From: Pseudomonadota bacterium
GTDB lineage: Bacteria; Pseudomonadota; Gammaproteobacteria; Burkholderiales; Thiobacillaceae
NCBI GenBank assembly: GCA_021820845.1
Contig: JAKADC010000015.1
Location: forward strand, 1-52,442
Reading direction: 5' to 3'
DNA: 52,442 nucleotides
Both the position numbers and the translations under genes were made by a program. Of this stretch, positions 18,708-25,464 are shown in pieces (positions within the stretch are counted from its first letter, which is position 1; every line of letters begins with the position of its first letter). Under the pieces are notes generated by a model. The model was given only the letters and a program-made list of their open reading frames with translations, ran no database searches and was not told the origin of the DNA.

Positions 18708-19457
18708 TCAGCCGGGTGGCTCGCCCATCAGCGGCCGCATCGCGGTGAGCAGGCTGTTGAAGATGCGCGGGTGCAGCTTCTCCTGCTCGGCCAGCATCTG
18801 CTTCATCGCATACCGCTGCTGCGGCTTGGCGAAGCACGCGGGGCAGTTCTCGAAGATCACCGGCAGGCCGGCATCCGCAGCGAAGGCACGGGTCTGACGC
18901 TCGCGCGCGTAGGCGAAGGGGCGGATGATCCTGAGGTCGCCGACATCGTTCAGGTAATGCGGCGACATCGTCCTGAGCTTGCCACCGAAGAACATCGACA
19001 TCATCAGCGTCTCGGCGAGGTCGTCGAGGTGCTGCGCCAGCGCGATCACGTTGCAGCCCTGTTCGCGCGCGACGCGGTAGAGGATGCCGCGGCGCATCCT
19101 TGAACAATAGGCGCAGTAGGAATCCGAATCCTTTGTCAGCGTCTTCTGCGCCTCCTGGACGATAGGCTGCGATTCGAGGAAATAGGGCACGCCGAGCGCG
19201 GCCAGGTAGGGCTTGAGCGGCGAGGGATCGAACTGGTCGGATTGCGGGTCGACCGTGCACGCGAGCAGCTCGAATTTCACGGGCGCCTTCTGTTGCAGGT
19301 GATGCAGCGTATGCAGCAGCGAGAGCGAATCCTTGCCGCCCGACACGCCGAGCAGGATGCGGTCGCCGTCGCGGATCATGCGGAAGTCGCCGATCGCGCG
19401 GCCGGCGGCGTTCACGAGCGAGCGCGCGGGCTTGACCCAGTTTGCCGTTTCGCTCAT
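18708..19457 (-). CDS. ttcA: tRNA 2-thiocytidine(32) synthetase TtcA
   Basis: This 249-residue PP-loop ATPase has SGGKDS at residues 39-44. Iron-sulfur-binding cysteines C115 and C118 (SYCAYCSR) and a further NCPAC pair (C205, C208) fit TtcA. It thiolates cytidine 32 of certain tRNAs using a [4Fe-4S] cluster. The start at 19457 overlaps the stop of msbA by four bases (ATGA), so translation is coupled, and the frame running further upstream is a shadow of msbA. Slightly shorter than E. coli TtcA, mainly at the C-terminus. Confidence 0.95.
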   Translation of the reverse strand: MSETANWVKPARSLVNAAGRAIGDFRMIRDGDRILLGVSGGKDSLSLLHTLHHLQQKAPVKFELLACTVDPQSDQFDPSPLKPYLAALGVPYFLESQPIVQEAQKTLTKDSDSYCAYCSRMRRGILYRVAREQGCNVIALAQHLDDLAETLMMSMFFGGKLRTMSPHYLNDVGDLRIIRPFAYARERQTRAFAADAGLPVIFENCPACFAKPQQRYAMKQMLAEQEKLHPRIFNSLLTAMRPLMGEPPG

Positions 19458-21208
19458 TGCGAGAACTGCAGCGCGTGCAGCTGCGCGTAGCGGCCCTCGC
19501 GGGCCAGCAGGTCGGCGTGGCTGCCGATTTCGACGATGCGCCCGCCTTCCAGCACGACGATCCGGTTGGCGCGTTCGATGGTGGACAGCCGGTGCGCGAT
19601 GACCAGCGTGGTGCGGTTCTGCATCAGCGTCTCGAGCGCGGCCTGCACGTGACGCTCGGACTCGCTGTCGAGCGCGGAGGTGGCCTCGTCGAGGATCAGG
19701 ATCGGCGCGTTCTTGAGGATGGCGCGCGCGATCGCAATTCTTTGGCGCTGCCCGCCCGACAGCCGCATGCCGTTCTCGCCGATCAGCGTGTCGAGCCCCT
19801 CCGGCATGGACTCGATGAAGTCCCAGGCGTGCGCGGCGACGCAGGCGGCGCGGATCTCGTCGGGCGTGGCGTCGCGCTTGCTGCCGTAGGCGATGTTGTG
19901 CGCGAGCGTGTCGTTGAAGAGCACCACGTCCTGCGACACCAGCGCGATGTGGCTGCGCAGGTTCTGCAACGCGATGTCGCGCGTGTCGATGCCGTCGAGC
20001 TCGATCGAGCCCGAATCCGGGTCGTAGAAGCGCGGCACCAGATTGGCGAGCGTCGTCTTGCCCGAGCCGGACGCGCCGACCAGCGCCACCGTCTCGCCCG
20101 GCGCGATGTCGAGCGTGATGCGGTCGAGCGCCGGCACGGCCTTGCCGGGGTAGGTGAGCGTCACCTCGCGCAGCGCCAGCCCGCCTTCGGTGCGGGGAAG
20201 GGCCTGGCTGCCCGTGTCGCGCTCGGCCTCCTCGTCGAGCATGGAGAAGATGGTCTCGGCCGCGGCCAGCCCGCGCTGCAGCTGGTCGTTGACCGACGTG
20301 AGGCGCTTCAGCGGCGCGAACAGCAGCAGCATGGCCATGAAGAAGGCGACGAAGCCGCCCACGGTCGTGGCGTTGTCGCTGGCCTGGTCGGCGGCGATGT
20401 AGACGATGATGGCGAGCGCAAGCGCGGCAATGAGCTGGATGACGGGTTCGTAGACCGCGTTGGCGGCCACCCGCTTCATCTCGAACTGGCGCGCCAGGTT
20501 GGCGGCCGCGCGGAAGCGCGTCTGCTCGTATTCCTCGCCGCCGTAAAGCTTGACCACGCGGTGCCCGCCCACCGCCTCGTCGACCACCTGGGTGATTTCG
20601 CCGATGTTCTGCTGCGCCTTGCGCGACAGCCCGCGCAGCCGGCTGCTGGCGACGCGCACGACCCACAGCGTGAGCGGCACCAGCGCGAACACGATCAACG
20701 TGAGCTTCCAGTTCAGCCACACCAGGTAGCCGAGCAGCCCGATCACCGTCACCGTGTCGCGCACCAGCGTCGTGAGCGAACTGGTGGCCGACTGCGTCAC
20801 CTGGGTGACGTTGAACGCCAGATGCGCGATCAGCTGGCCGCTCGGATTCTGGTCGAAATAGCGCGTCGGCAGCGTCATCAGCTTGTCGAACATGGCCGCG
20901 CGCAAGTCCATCACCAGCCGGCTGCCAACCCACGCCATGCAATAGGTGCTGACGAAGCTGGTGACGCCGCGCGCCAGGAACAGCGCCAGCAGCAGAACCG
21001 GCACCCAGCGGATGAAGGCCTGATCCTTGGCGACGAAGCCCTTGTCCAGGAGCGGCTTGAAGAGTGCGGGCAGCGCGGGCTCGGTGGCGGCGGTGAGGAT
21101 CAGCGCGACGATCGACAGCGCGAACATGCGCCAGTACGGCTTCACATAGCCGAGCAGGCGGCCGTACAGGGCGCGGCTGTGGTCGAAGTCGGGTCGGGTT
21201 CTGCGCAT
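19454..21208 (-). CDS. msbA: Lipid A export ATP-binding/permease MsbA
   Basis: This 584-residue half-transporter has six N-terminal transmembrane helices (residues about 20-310). The ABC domain has Walker A GASGSGKTT, signature LSGGQRQRIAIARA, Walker B ILILDEATSALD and the H-loop IAHRLST. Sequence and length fit MsbA, which flips core-lipid A across the inner membrane. The cytoplasmic start MRRTRPDFDHSRALYGRLLGYV is at 21208. It is translationally coupled to ttcA. A possible 34-codon ORF ends 8 bases upstream of the start. Confidence 0.94.
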   Translation of the reverse strand: MRRTRPDFDHSRALYGRLLGYVKPYWRMFALSIVALILTAATEPALPALFKPLLDKGFVAKDQAFIRWVPVLLLALFLARGVTSFVSTYCMAWVGSRLVMDLRAAMFDKLMTLPTRYFDQNPSGQLIAHLAFNVTQVTQSATSSLTTLVRDTVTVIGLLGYLVWLNWKLTLIVFALVPLTLWVVRVASSRLRGLSRKAQQNIGEITQVVDEAVGGHRVVKLYGGEEYEQTRFRAAANLARQFEMKRVAANAVYEPVIQLIAALALAIIVYIAADQASDNATTVGGFVAFFMAMLLLFAPLKRLTSVNDQLQRGLAAAETIFSMLDEEAERDTGSQALPRTEGGLALREVTLTYPGKAVPALDRITLDIAPGETVALVGASGSGKTTLANLVPRFYDPDSGSIELDGIDTRDIALQNLRSHIALVSQDVVLFNDTLAHNIAYGSKRDATPDEIRAACVAAHAWDFIESMPEGLDTLIGENGMRLSGGQRQRIAIARAILKNAPILILDEATSALDSESERHVQAALETLMQNRTTLVIAHRLSTIERANRIVVLEGGRIVEIGSHADLLAREGRYAQLHALQFSQ

Positions 21209-21216
21209 CGCGGATC

Positions 21217-21321
21217 TCAGGTGCCGTCGAAACTGAACTGCGCGGACGCGCCGGCGGCGGCGCCGCGCTTCACGCGCTCCCGGGACAGATCCTGCGACGG
21301 GGGTTCGGGGTGTCGGGTCAT
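21217..21321 (-). CDS. Possible 34-residue leader peptide upstream of msbA
   Basis: This ATG-initiated ORF (MTRHPEPPSQDLSRERVKRG, then an Ala/Gly-rich part and QFSFDGT) ends 8 bases before msbA on the same strand. It has no clear Shine-Dalgarno and no recognisable domain. It is polar and basic, without a membrane segment. It may be chance in GC-rich DNA or a short upstream peptide. Confidence 0.25.
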   Translation of the reverse strand: MTRHPEPPSQDLSRERVKRGAAAGASAQFSFDGT

Positions 21322-21337
21322 GGGTGGATAGGCAAGA

Positions 21338-21366
21338 GCCCCGCGATTGTAACGCGGGGCGGTTTT
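21338..21366 (+). terminator. GC hairpin between msbA and corA (weak terminator-like)
   Basis: The perfect stem GCCCCGCG (21338-21345) / CGCGGGGC (21353-21360) has a 7-base loop, followed by GGTTTT. It sits in the divergent gap between msbA and corA, so a terminator role is not obvious; it may be a leader structure. Confidence 0.3.
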
Positions 21367-21485
21367 CAGGCGCCGATTCCGCGCCGACGGAATGTTGCGT
21401 AACCGCCCGGGCGAGCGGCATTTCGCGCGGGTTTGCGACCGCGCGGCGGTGCCGTGAAGAGGTCGCCAAGCGTAGAATACGCGCC

Positions 21486-22856
21486 ATGCCGGAACCCATC
21501 GACCACCGCCCGCGCGCGCAGAACCAGTTCGAGCAGCACCTCTCCGAGGTGCAGCTCCTGCTCGCGCGCCAGCGGCGCGTCGAAGCGCTGGTGCAGAAGC
21601 AGGACATGCCGCGCCACGACCTGGTCGAAGGGCTGGTGCACCGCCAGCACCTCGTCGAGCTGCACAACCTGCTGCGCCGCCTGTCGGCCGGCGAGATCGC
21701 GCGGGTGATCGAAGCCCTGCCGGAGGAAGACCGGCTCGCCGCCTGGCAGGAAGTCGAGGAAAGCCGCTGCGAGCTGGTGCTCGAAATCGTCTCGGACGAC
21801 GTGCGCGCCGAACTTCTGGCTGCGCGCCCCCACAGCAGCGCGCGCAGCATGCTCTCGGCCTTCGAGCTGAAGAACGGCCGCCTGAGCCAGGTTCGCATCG
21901 ACAGCCGCGCCGACCTGGCCACCGTCAACCCGATGTGGATCGACCTCGTCGCCCCGACCGCGAGCGTGCGCACCTGGGTCGGCGAGTTCTTCGAGCTTTA
22001 CCTGCCCGATCCCGAGGACGCCACCGACATCGAGGAAAGCGCGCGCTTCTACGTCGACGACAACGACGCCGTGCACATGAGCTCGAACTTCCTGCTCGAC
22101 AAGCAGGGCGATTCGCGCAACGTCCCGGTGGTCTTCATCCTCCACCGCAACATCCTGTTCTCGGTGCGCAACGAAGAGCTGCCGGTGTTCCGCCTGCAGC
22201 GGCTGCGCGCCCGCACCCAGCCCGGCTACGTGTCCGACGGCAAGGACGTCCTGCTCGACCTCTACGGCGCGGACGTCGAATACTCGGCCGACGCGCTCGA
22301 GGACGTCTTCGCCGAATTCGAGCGCGTCGGCCGCCAGGTGCTGTCGCCGCAGGTCACCGACGACGAAGCCGCCGAAATCCTCGCCGAGATCGCCAAGGGC
22401 GAAGACCTGAACAGCCGCATCCGCCGCAACGTGCTCGACACCCGCCGCGCGCTTTCCTTCCTGATGCGCGGCCGCCTGCTCTCGACCGAGCAGCACGAGG
22501 ACGCGCGGCAGATCCTGCGCGACATCGAATCGCTCGACGGCCACACGTCCTTTCTCTTCAACAAGATCAACTTCCTGATGGACGCCACCGTCGGCTTCAT
22601 CAACATCAACCAGAACAAGCGCGTGTCCAAGCTGACCGCGATTTCAGTCGTGTTCGTGCCGATCAACATCATCGCCGGCATCGGCGGCATGTCCGAATTC
22701 TCGATGATGACCGCGGGCATTCCCTGGCCGATTGCCTACGGCGCCTTCACGCTTGCGATGGGCGCACTCGGTTTCGGCACCTATCACGCGCTGCGACATT
22801 TCGAACGGCGCAAGGGGCAGCAGACGGTCGCTGCGCGGTTGCGGAAAGAAGGCTGA
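21486..22856 (+). CDS. CorA-type Mg2+/divalent cation transporter with MgtE-N domain
   Basis: This 456-residue protein combines an N-terminal MgtE intracellular-type domain (about 30-140; QKQDMPRHDLVEGLVHRQH and VIEALPEEDRLAAWQEVEE) with a CorA body and two C-terminal membrane helices. The pore-loop motif, normally GMN, reads G401-M402-S403 in IAGIGGMSEFS. Such MgtE-N/CorA proteins are widespread in betaproteobacteria. Mg2+ is the likely ion, but the altered motif could change selectivity. The ATG at 21486 lies 7 bases after TAGAAT (21473-21478) and has no Shine-Dalgarno, suggesting a leaderless message. A degraded mgtE lies just downstream on the opposite strand. Confidence 0.88.
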   Translation: MPEPIDHRPRAQNQFEQHLSEVQLLLARQRRVEALVQKQDMPRHDLVEGLVHRQHLVELHNLLRRLSAGEIARVIEALPEEDRLAAWQEVEESRCELVLEIVSDDVRAELLAARPHSSARSMLSAFELKNGRLSQVRIDSRADLATVNPMWIDLVAPTASVRTWVGEFFELYLPDPEDATDIEESARFYVDDNDAVHMSSNFLLDKQGDSRNVPVVFILHRNILFSVRNEELPVFRLQRLRARTQPGYVSDGKDVLLDLYGADVEYSADALEDVFAEFERVGRQVLSPQVTDDEAAEILAEIAKGEDLNSRIRRNVLDTRRALSFLMRGRLLSTEQHEDARQILRDIESLDGHTSFLFNKINFLMDATVGFININQNKRVSKLTAISVVFVPINIIAGIGGMSEFSMMTAGIPWPIAYGAFTLAMGALGFGTYHALRHFERRKGQQTVAARLRKEG

Positions 22857-22869
22857 GGGACTTTCCGCA

Positions 22870-23308
22870 ATCCATCAGGGCGCCTTCCGTGTCCTCCGGA
22901 TAGACCAGCGTCGACTGCAGCCGCGCTGTGTTTCTGCGAGTCTAGCGTGGTCCGTATTTCCTGGGCCACGTCATGCGGCAGGTCGGCCGCGATGTCAGCA
23001 ATCTGTCGGTGTCGAGTGATTCGACAGCGGCCAGCACCCCTCCCTTATCCATCGCCTGGATCAACGATTCGCGAATCGAGTCCGAGACCTCCAGCAGAAT
23101 CTCGTCATCGTTTTCCGCACTAACGAGCCCCCGCCCTAGCCGCCGGTCTTCCAGCGGCAGCATTTCCAGAATCTAGGCGCTCCTCCATCAGCCGCATCTT
23201 GGCGAGCACGGTCTGCTCCTGCGCGAGATGGATTTCGAGGTTGTCGTGTGATTGATTTTCGAGGGCGTTGGTCATGGCGGTGTCAAAAAGATCCGCGATT
23301 TGCAACAC
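22870..23308 (-). pseudogene. mgtE: mgtE remnant (frameshifted and truncated)
   Basis: Read leftward from 23308, three different frames together give the start of an MgtE magnesium transporter. First is MLQIADLFDTAMTNALE ... LAQEQTVLAKMRLMEERL. In a second frame come LPLEDRRLGRGLVSAENDDE, ILLEVSDSIRESLI and LAAVESLDTD. Then DVAQEIRTTLDSQ and finally RLQSTLVYPEDTEGALMD lie in other frames. All are recognisable pieces of the MgtE N and CBS-linker regions in the correct order. Homology stops near 22870, next to the corA stop, so the CBS and membrane domains are gone. At least three frame changes make it a dead gene. Nothing else is seen in this stretch. Confidence 0.8.
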
Positions 23309-23508
23309 GCTATGGATCGCTGGGGGGTGGAGTCGGGGTTATATGGCTGAAAGTGGGTTCGGAAGGAATAAACAAAATGATCATAAAAATCAGTTTGTTA
23401 TTCGCATATACAACTAAAGTTGTATAGACGGCGGTCTAGGCACCCAGACACAGTCCAATAAAACCCCTGAGCGCAATACTTGGGGATCAGAAGAAAACAA
23501 GGGGAGTT
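23309..23508. other. AT-rich spacer at the left edge of the RTX island
   Basis: About 200 bases with far more A/T than the flanks and no gene. It holds the 20-bp palindrome at 23407-23426 and an AGGGGAG ribosome binding site (about 23500-23506) for the ORF starting at 23509. No tRNA, integrase or attachment-site repeat is seen. Confidence 0.6.
23407..23426. promoter_or_regulatory. Perfect 20-bp palindrome, candidate operator
   Basis: TATACAACT and AGTTGTATA form perfect inverted arms around AA. The size and AT-rich outer ends look like a binding site for a dimeric repressor or activator. It lies 82 bases upstream of the first ORF of the RTX island. I cannot name the regulator. As RNA it could also form a hairpin, but no T-tract follows. 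Confidence 0.5.
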
Positions 23509-23874
23509 ATGCATCGCAAATTTAATCACCGCATGGAATCCATGCGGGTAGATCGGCTGAATTCGTCGCCGCTATCGGAATGCCGTCAGGTTGTGGCTAT
23601 CCGCGCGTCCGCGCACCTAAAACATTCAATGGCCATGAGGCGGGTGAAGTTCTGCTCAGAACGACATTACTTCTCTGCATTCAACACGGAAGCACGGGGC
23701 GACGACGTCGTCTATGGCGGTGCGGGGAATGATTGGTTGTTGGTCCCACCGCAACAGAGGGGGCAAGCCATGCCGAGTCATTTCATAGCCGCATGCTGGC
23801 TGCATGACACATGCGGCCTGATTGCAGCCTCAGACGCGAACGGGAAGGAGAGGGGGAACCATGCTTGGGCTTAA
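23509..23874 (+). pseudogene. Chimeric ORF with a decayed RTX fragment
   Basis: This 121-codon ORF has a good ribosome binding site, but its protein is patchy. The first 60 residues are Arg/Ser-rich and match nothing I know. Then comes an isolated calcium-repeat piece, [15 protein letters not shown] (DNA about 23698-23745). It closely resembles the segment [20 protein letters not shown] of the large RTX protein (DNA about 28106-28160) at both protein and DNA level. After it the frame runs into unrelated sequence. A single orphan nonapeptide block has no function alone, so I read this as a scrap of an earlier RTX gene joined to other debris. Confidence 0.6.
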
Positions 23875-24172
23875 TTACATGGCGTGGCTAGGGCTGCTGG
23901 TTTGGGTAGGCGTTCCGTTCCTCGCCTTGTTGACTGGCGTGCTGTTGTGGCGGCGATCAAGGGCGCCGCTGTGGAAAGGTCTCGCGATCATTTCGAGCGT
24001 CGCGATCCTGTCCGCCCCGGTGCTCGTCTCGAATGGCGTGAAAGCGCATTACGACCAACAGGTGCGGGAGATGTGCGCTACGGATGGTGGGGTGAGGGTG
24101 TACGAGACGGAGAAGGCGTGCTCGACTACGTGGCCGATTACGTCATCATCGATGGCACGCCCTCCACGTTGA
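23861..24172 (+). pseudogene. Truncated small membrane protein (immunity-like), remnant
   Basis: From an ATG preceded by GGAGAGGGGGAA, the product begins MLGLNYMAWLGLLVWVGVPF. It has two hydrophobic helices separated by a basic stretch (WRRSRAPLWKG), then HYDQQVREMCATDGGVRVYET. This layout (two helices, basic loop, then Cys and G-V/F-x-VYxT) is shared with the intact 206-residue protein at 24844, which has YYCAKDSGFWVYKT at the same point. Here the resemblance ends near 24115, where the sequence joins an RTX-type segment in another frame; the last residues to 24172 are out-of-frame readthrough. I interpret it as a broken paralog, possibly an orphan immunity gene. Confidence 0.6.
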
Positions 24173-24843
24173 ACCCGCAATACCAGTCGCTCAAGACCAT
24201 CGTGCAGAACTGGATCGGTAACGGCACTCTCACTGGAGTATCGACGACGATAGCGCCTAGCATTGGATCGACAGCCGACTCAACCCTCAGCATCGCCCTG
24301 GACGATGGATCGACGCTCAACTTGCAGGCCGCCTTGTACGGAATGGATGCAGAGATCCAGTTCGCCAATGGCGACGCGCTCGCTCTCGAATCCTGGGTGG
24401 GCGAGAACCTCACACAGTCCGTTACGCTGGTCCTGGATTCAATCGTGTTGGGATCTGGTGAACCGGTGACAAGCGCATACGGCGGCGCCGCTGCGGATCA
24501 GATTTGGGGTGGGAATGGCAACGACACCATCAAAGGGTATGGCGGGAATGATCAACTCGTAGGCAATGCCGGGGACGACACAATCTATGGCGGAATCGGA
24601 AACGACCGCTTGTTTGGGCTCGCGGGAAGCGACGTTCTCGACGGCGAAGATGGTAACGATGAGTTGCAGGGCGGCGATGGGGGCGATGTACTGCGGGGCG
24701 GCGGCGGTGATGATTCAGTTATCGGACAAGACGGGAATGACACCCTGGATAGCGGGTCGGGAAACGACACACTGACGGACAAGAGCGCCGCAGCTTTAGC
24801 GGCGAACGGCTATACGGCCCAACCCGAGCGGAGAGCGGCATAA
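24118..24843 (+). pseudogene. RTX gene fragment, partial duplicate of the large RTX gene
   Basis: This open segment encodes an unplaced piece (DYVADYVIIDGTPSTLNPQY ... IVQNWIGNG). Then 176 residues follow that are nearly identical to residues about 1033-1207 of the 4288-residue RTX protein, including [20 protein letters not shown]. It ends in [11 protein letters not shown], a string also found at residue 369 of that protein, before a short unrelated tail and a TAA. There is no type I secretion signal, no lipase domain and no obvious start, so it is a rearranged remnant. Its stop directly abuts the ATG of the next gene (TAAATG). Confidence 0.75.
24231..24757 (+). repeat. 527-bp direct repeat, left copy
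   Basis: Base-by-base comparison with 28560-29086 (constant offset 4329) shows near identity. Among the few differences seen are T/C in CTTGTTTGGGC at about 24612, A/G at about 24736 and A/G at about 24751. Identity begins at the CACTGGAGTATCG joint and fades after CCCTGGAT. Such similarity in non-essential DNA implies a recent duplication or gene conversion. Confidence 0.93.
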
Positions 24844-25464
24844 ATGATCGGACTAATCGTATTTGGCACGGCGCTACTCTATTTGGTGATTTCTATTGGG
24901 GTGGTGCGTTGGGCGATCCGTTATGCGCGGGATAACGGCAGGAGTGCGAAGCGCTGGGGTTGGAGCGCGGCACTGGTGATGTATTTGATTCCCTTTTGGG
25001 ACTGGCTGCCGACAGTGGCGACGCACCAATACTACTGCGCCAAGGATTCGGGGTTCTGGGTCTACAAGACCGCGGATCAGTGGAAGGCAGAGAATCCAGG
25101 GGTGATGGAGGGGTTGGTGGATAGCTCCCCATCACCGTATGGACAGTCCCCAAACTGGCCGACAGAGAATTGGCGAGGCAAGAAGATCGCGAGCATCAAC
25201 AAACGATTCGGCATGTTGTACAAGAACCATCTATCCAGCTCGGAAGAACGGGAATTGTTCTTGCACGTGTGGCGATGGCAAACCGAGTTGGTAGACAAAA
25301 AGACTGGCGAAGTGTTGGCGCGACAAATTGATTTCTCCACTGGCAATGGACTGATTGGGGGAGAGCCTACGCTGCGATTCTGGCTACATAGTGATGGCTG
25401 CATTGGACGCAGAGATAGCGCAACCAAGTTCGGTGAATTTATTAAACAATTCAGGGGGAAATAA
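24844..25464 (+). CDS. Small inner-membrane protein, candidate immunity/partner protein of the RTX lipase
   Basis: This 206-residue protein has two predicted membrane helices (residues about 2-23 and 41-58) joined by a strongly basic loop (RWAIRYARDNGRSAKRWGW). By the positive-inside rule the loop is cytoplasmic, so the 145-residue C-terminal part lies in the periplasm. That part begins THQYYCAKDSGFWVYKTADQ and has no named domain I recognise. Its TAA is immediately followed by the ATG of the giant RTX gene, so expression of the two is tightly linked. A broken paralog lies upstream. A periplasm-facing protein coupled to a secreted lipase fits an immunity or protective role, but a secretion accessory is also possible. 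This is inference. Confidence 0.7.
   Translation: MIGLIVFGTALLYLVISIGVVRWAIRYARDNGRSAKRWGWSAALVMYLIPFWDWLPTVATHQYYCAKDSGFWVYKTADQWKAENPGVMEGLVDSSPSPYGQSPNWPTENWRGKKIASINKRFGMLYKNHLSSSEERELFLHVWRWQTELVDKKTGEVLARQIDFSTGNGLIGGEPTLRFWLHSDGCIGRRDSATKFGEFIKQFRGK

Noticed and set aside
23884..24117. Upstream part of the 319-codon frame ending at 24843 as a real N-terminus
   Set aside because: This stretch is out of frame with the two-helix protein remnant encoded by the same DNA and reads as Arg/Gly-rich nonsense; coding resemblance in this frame begins only near 24118.
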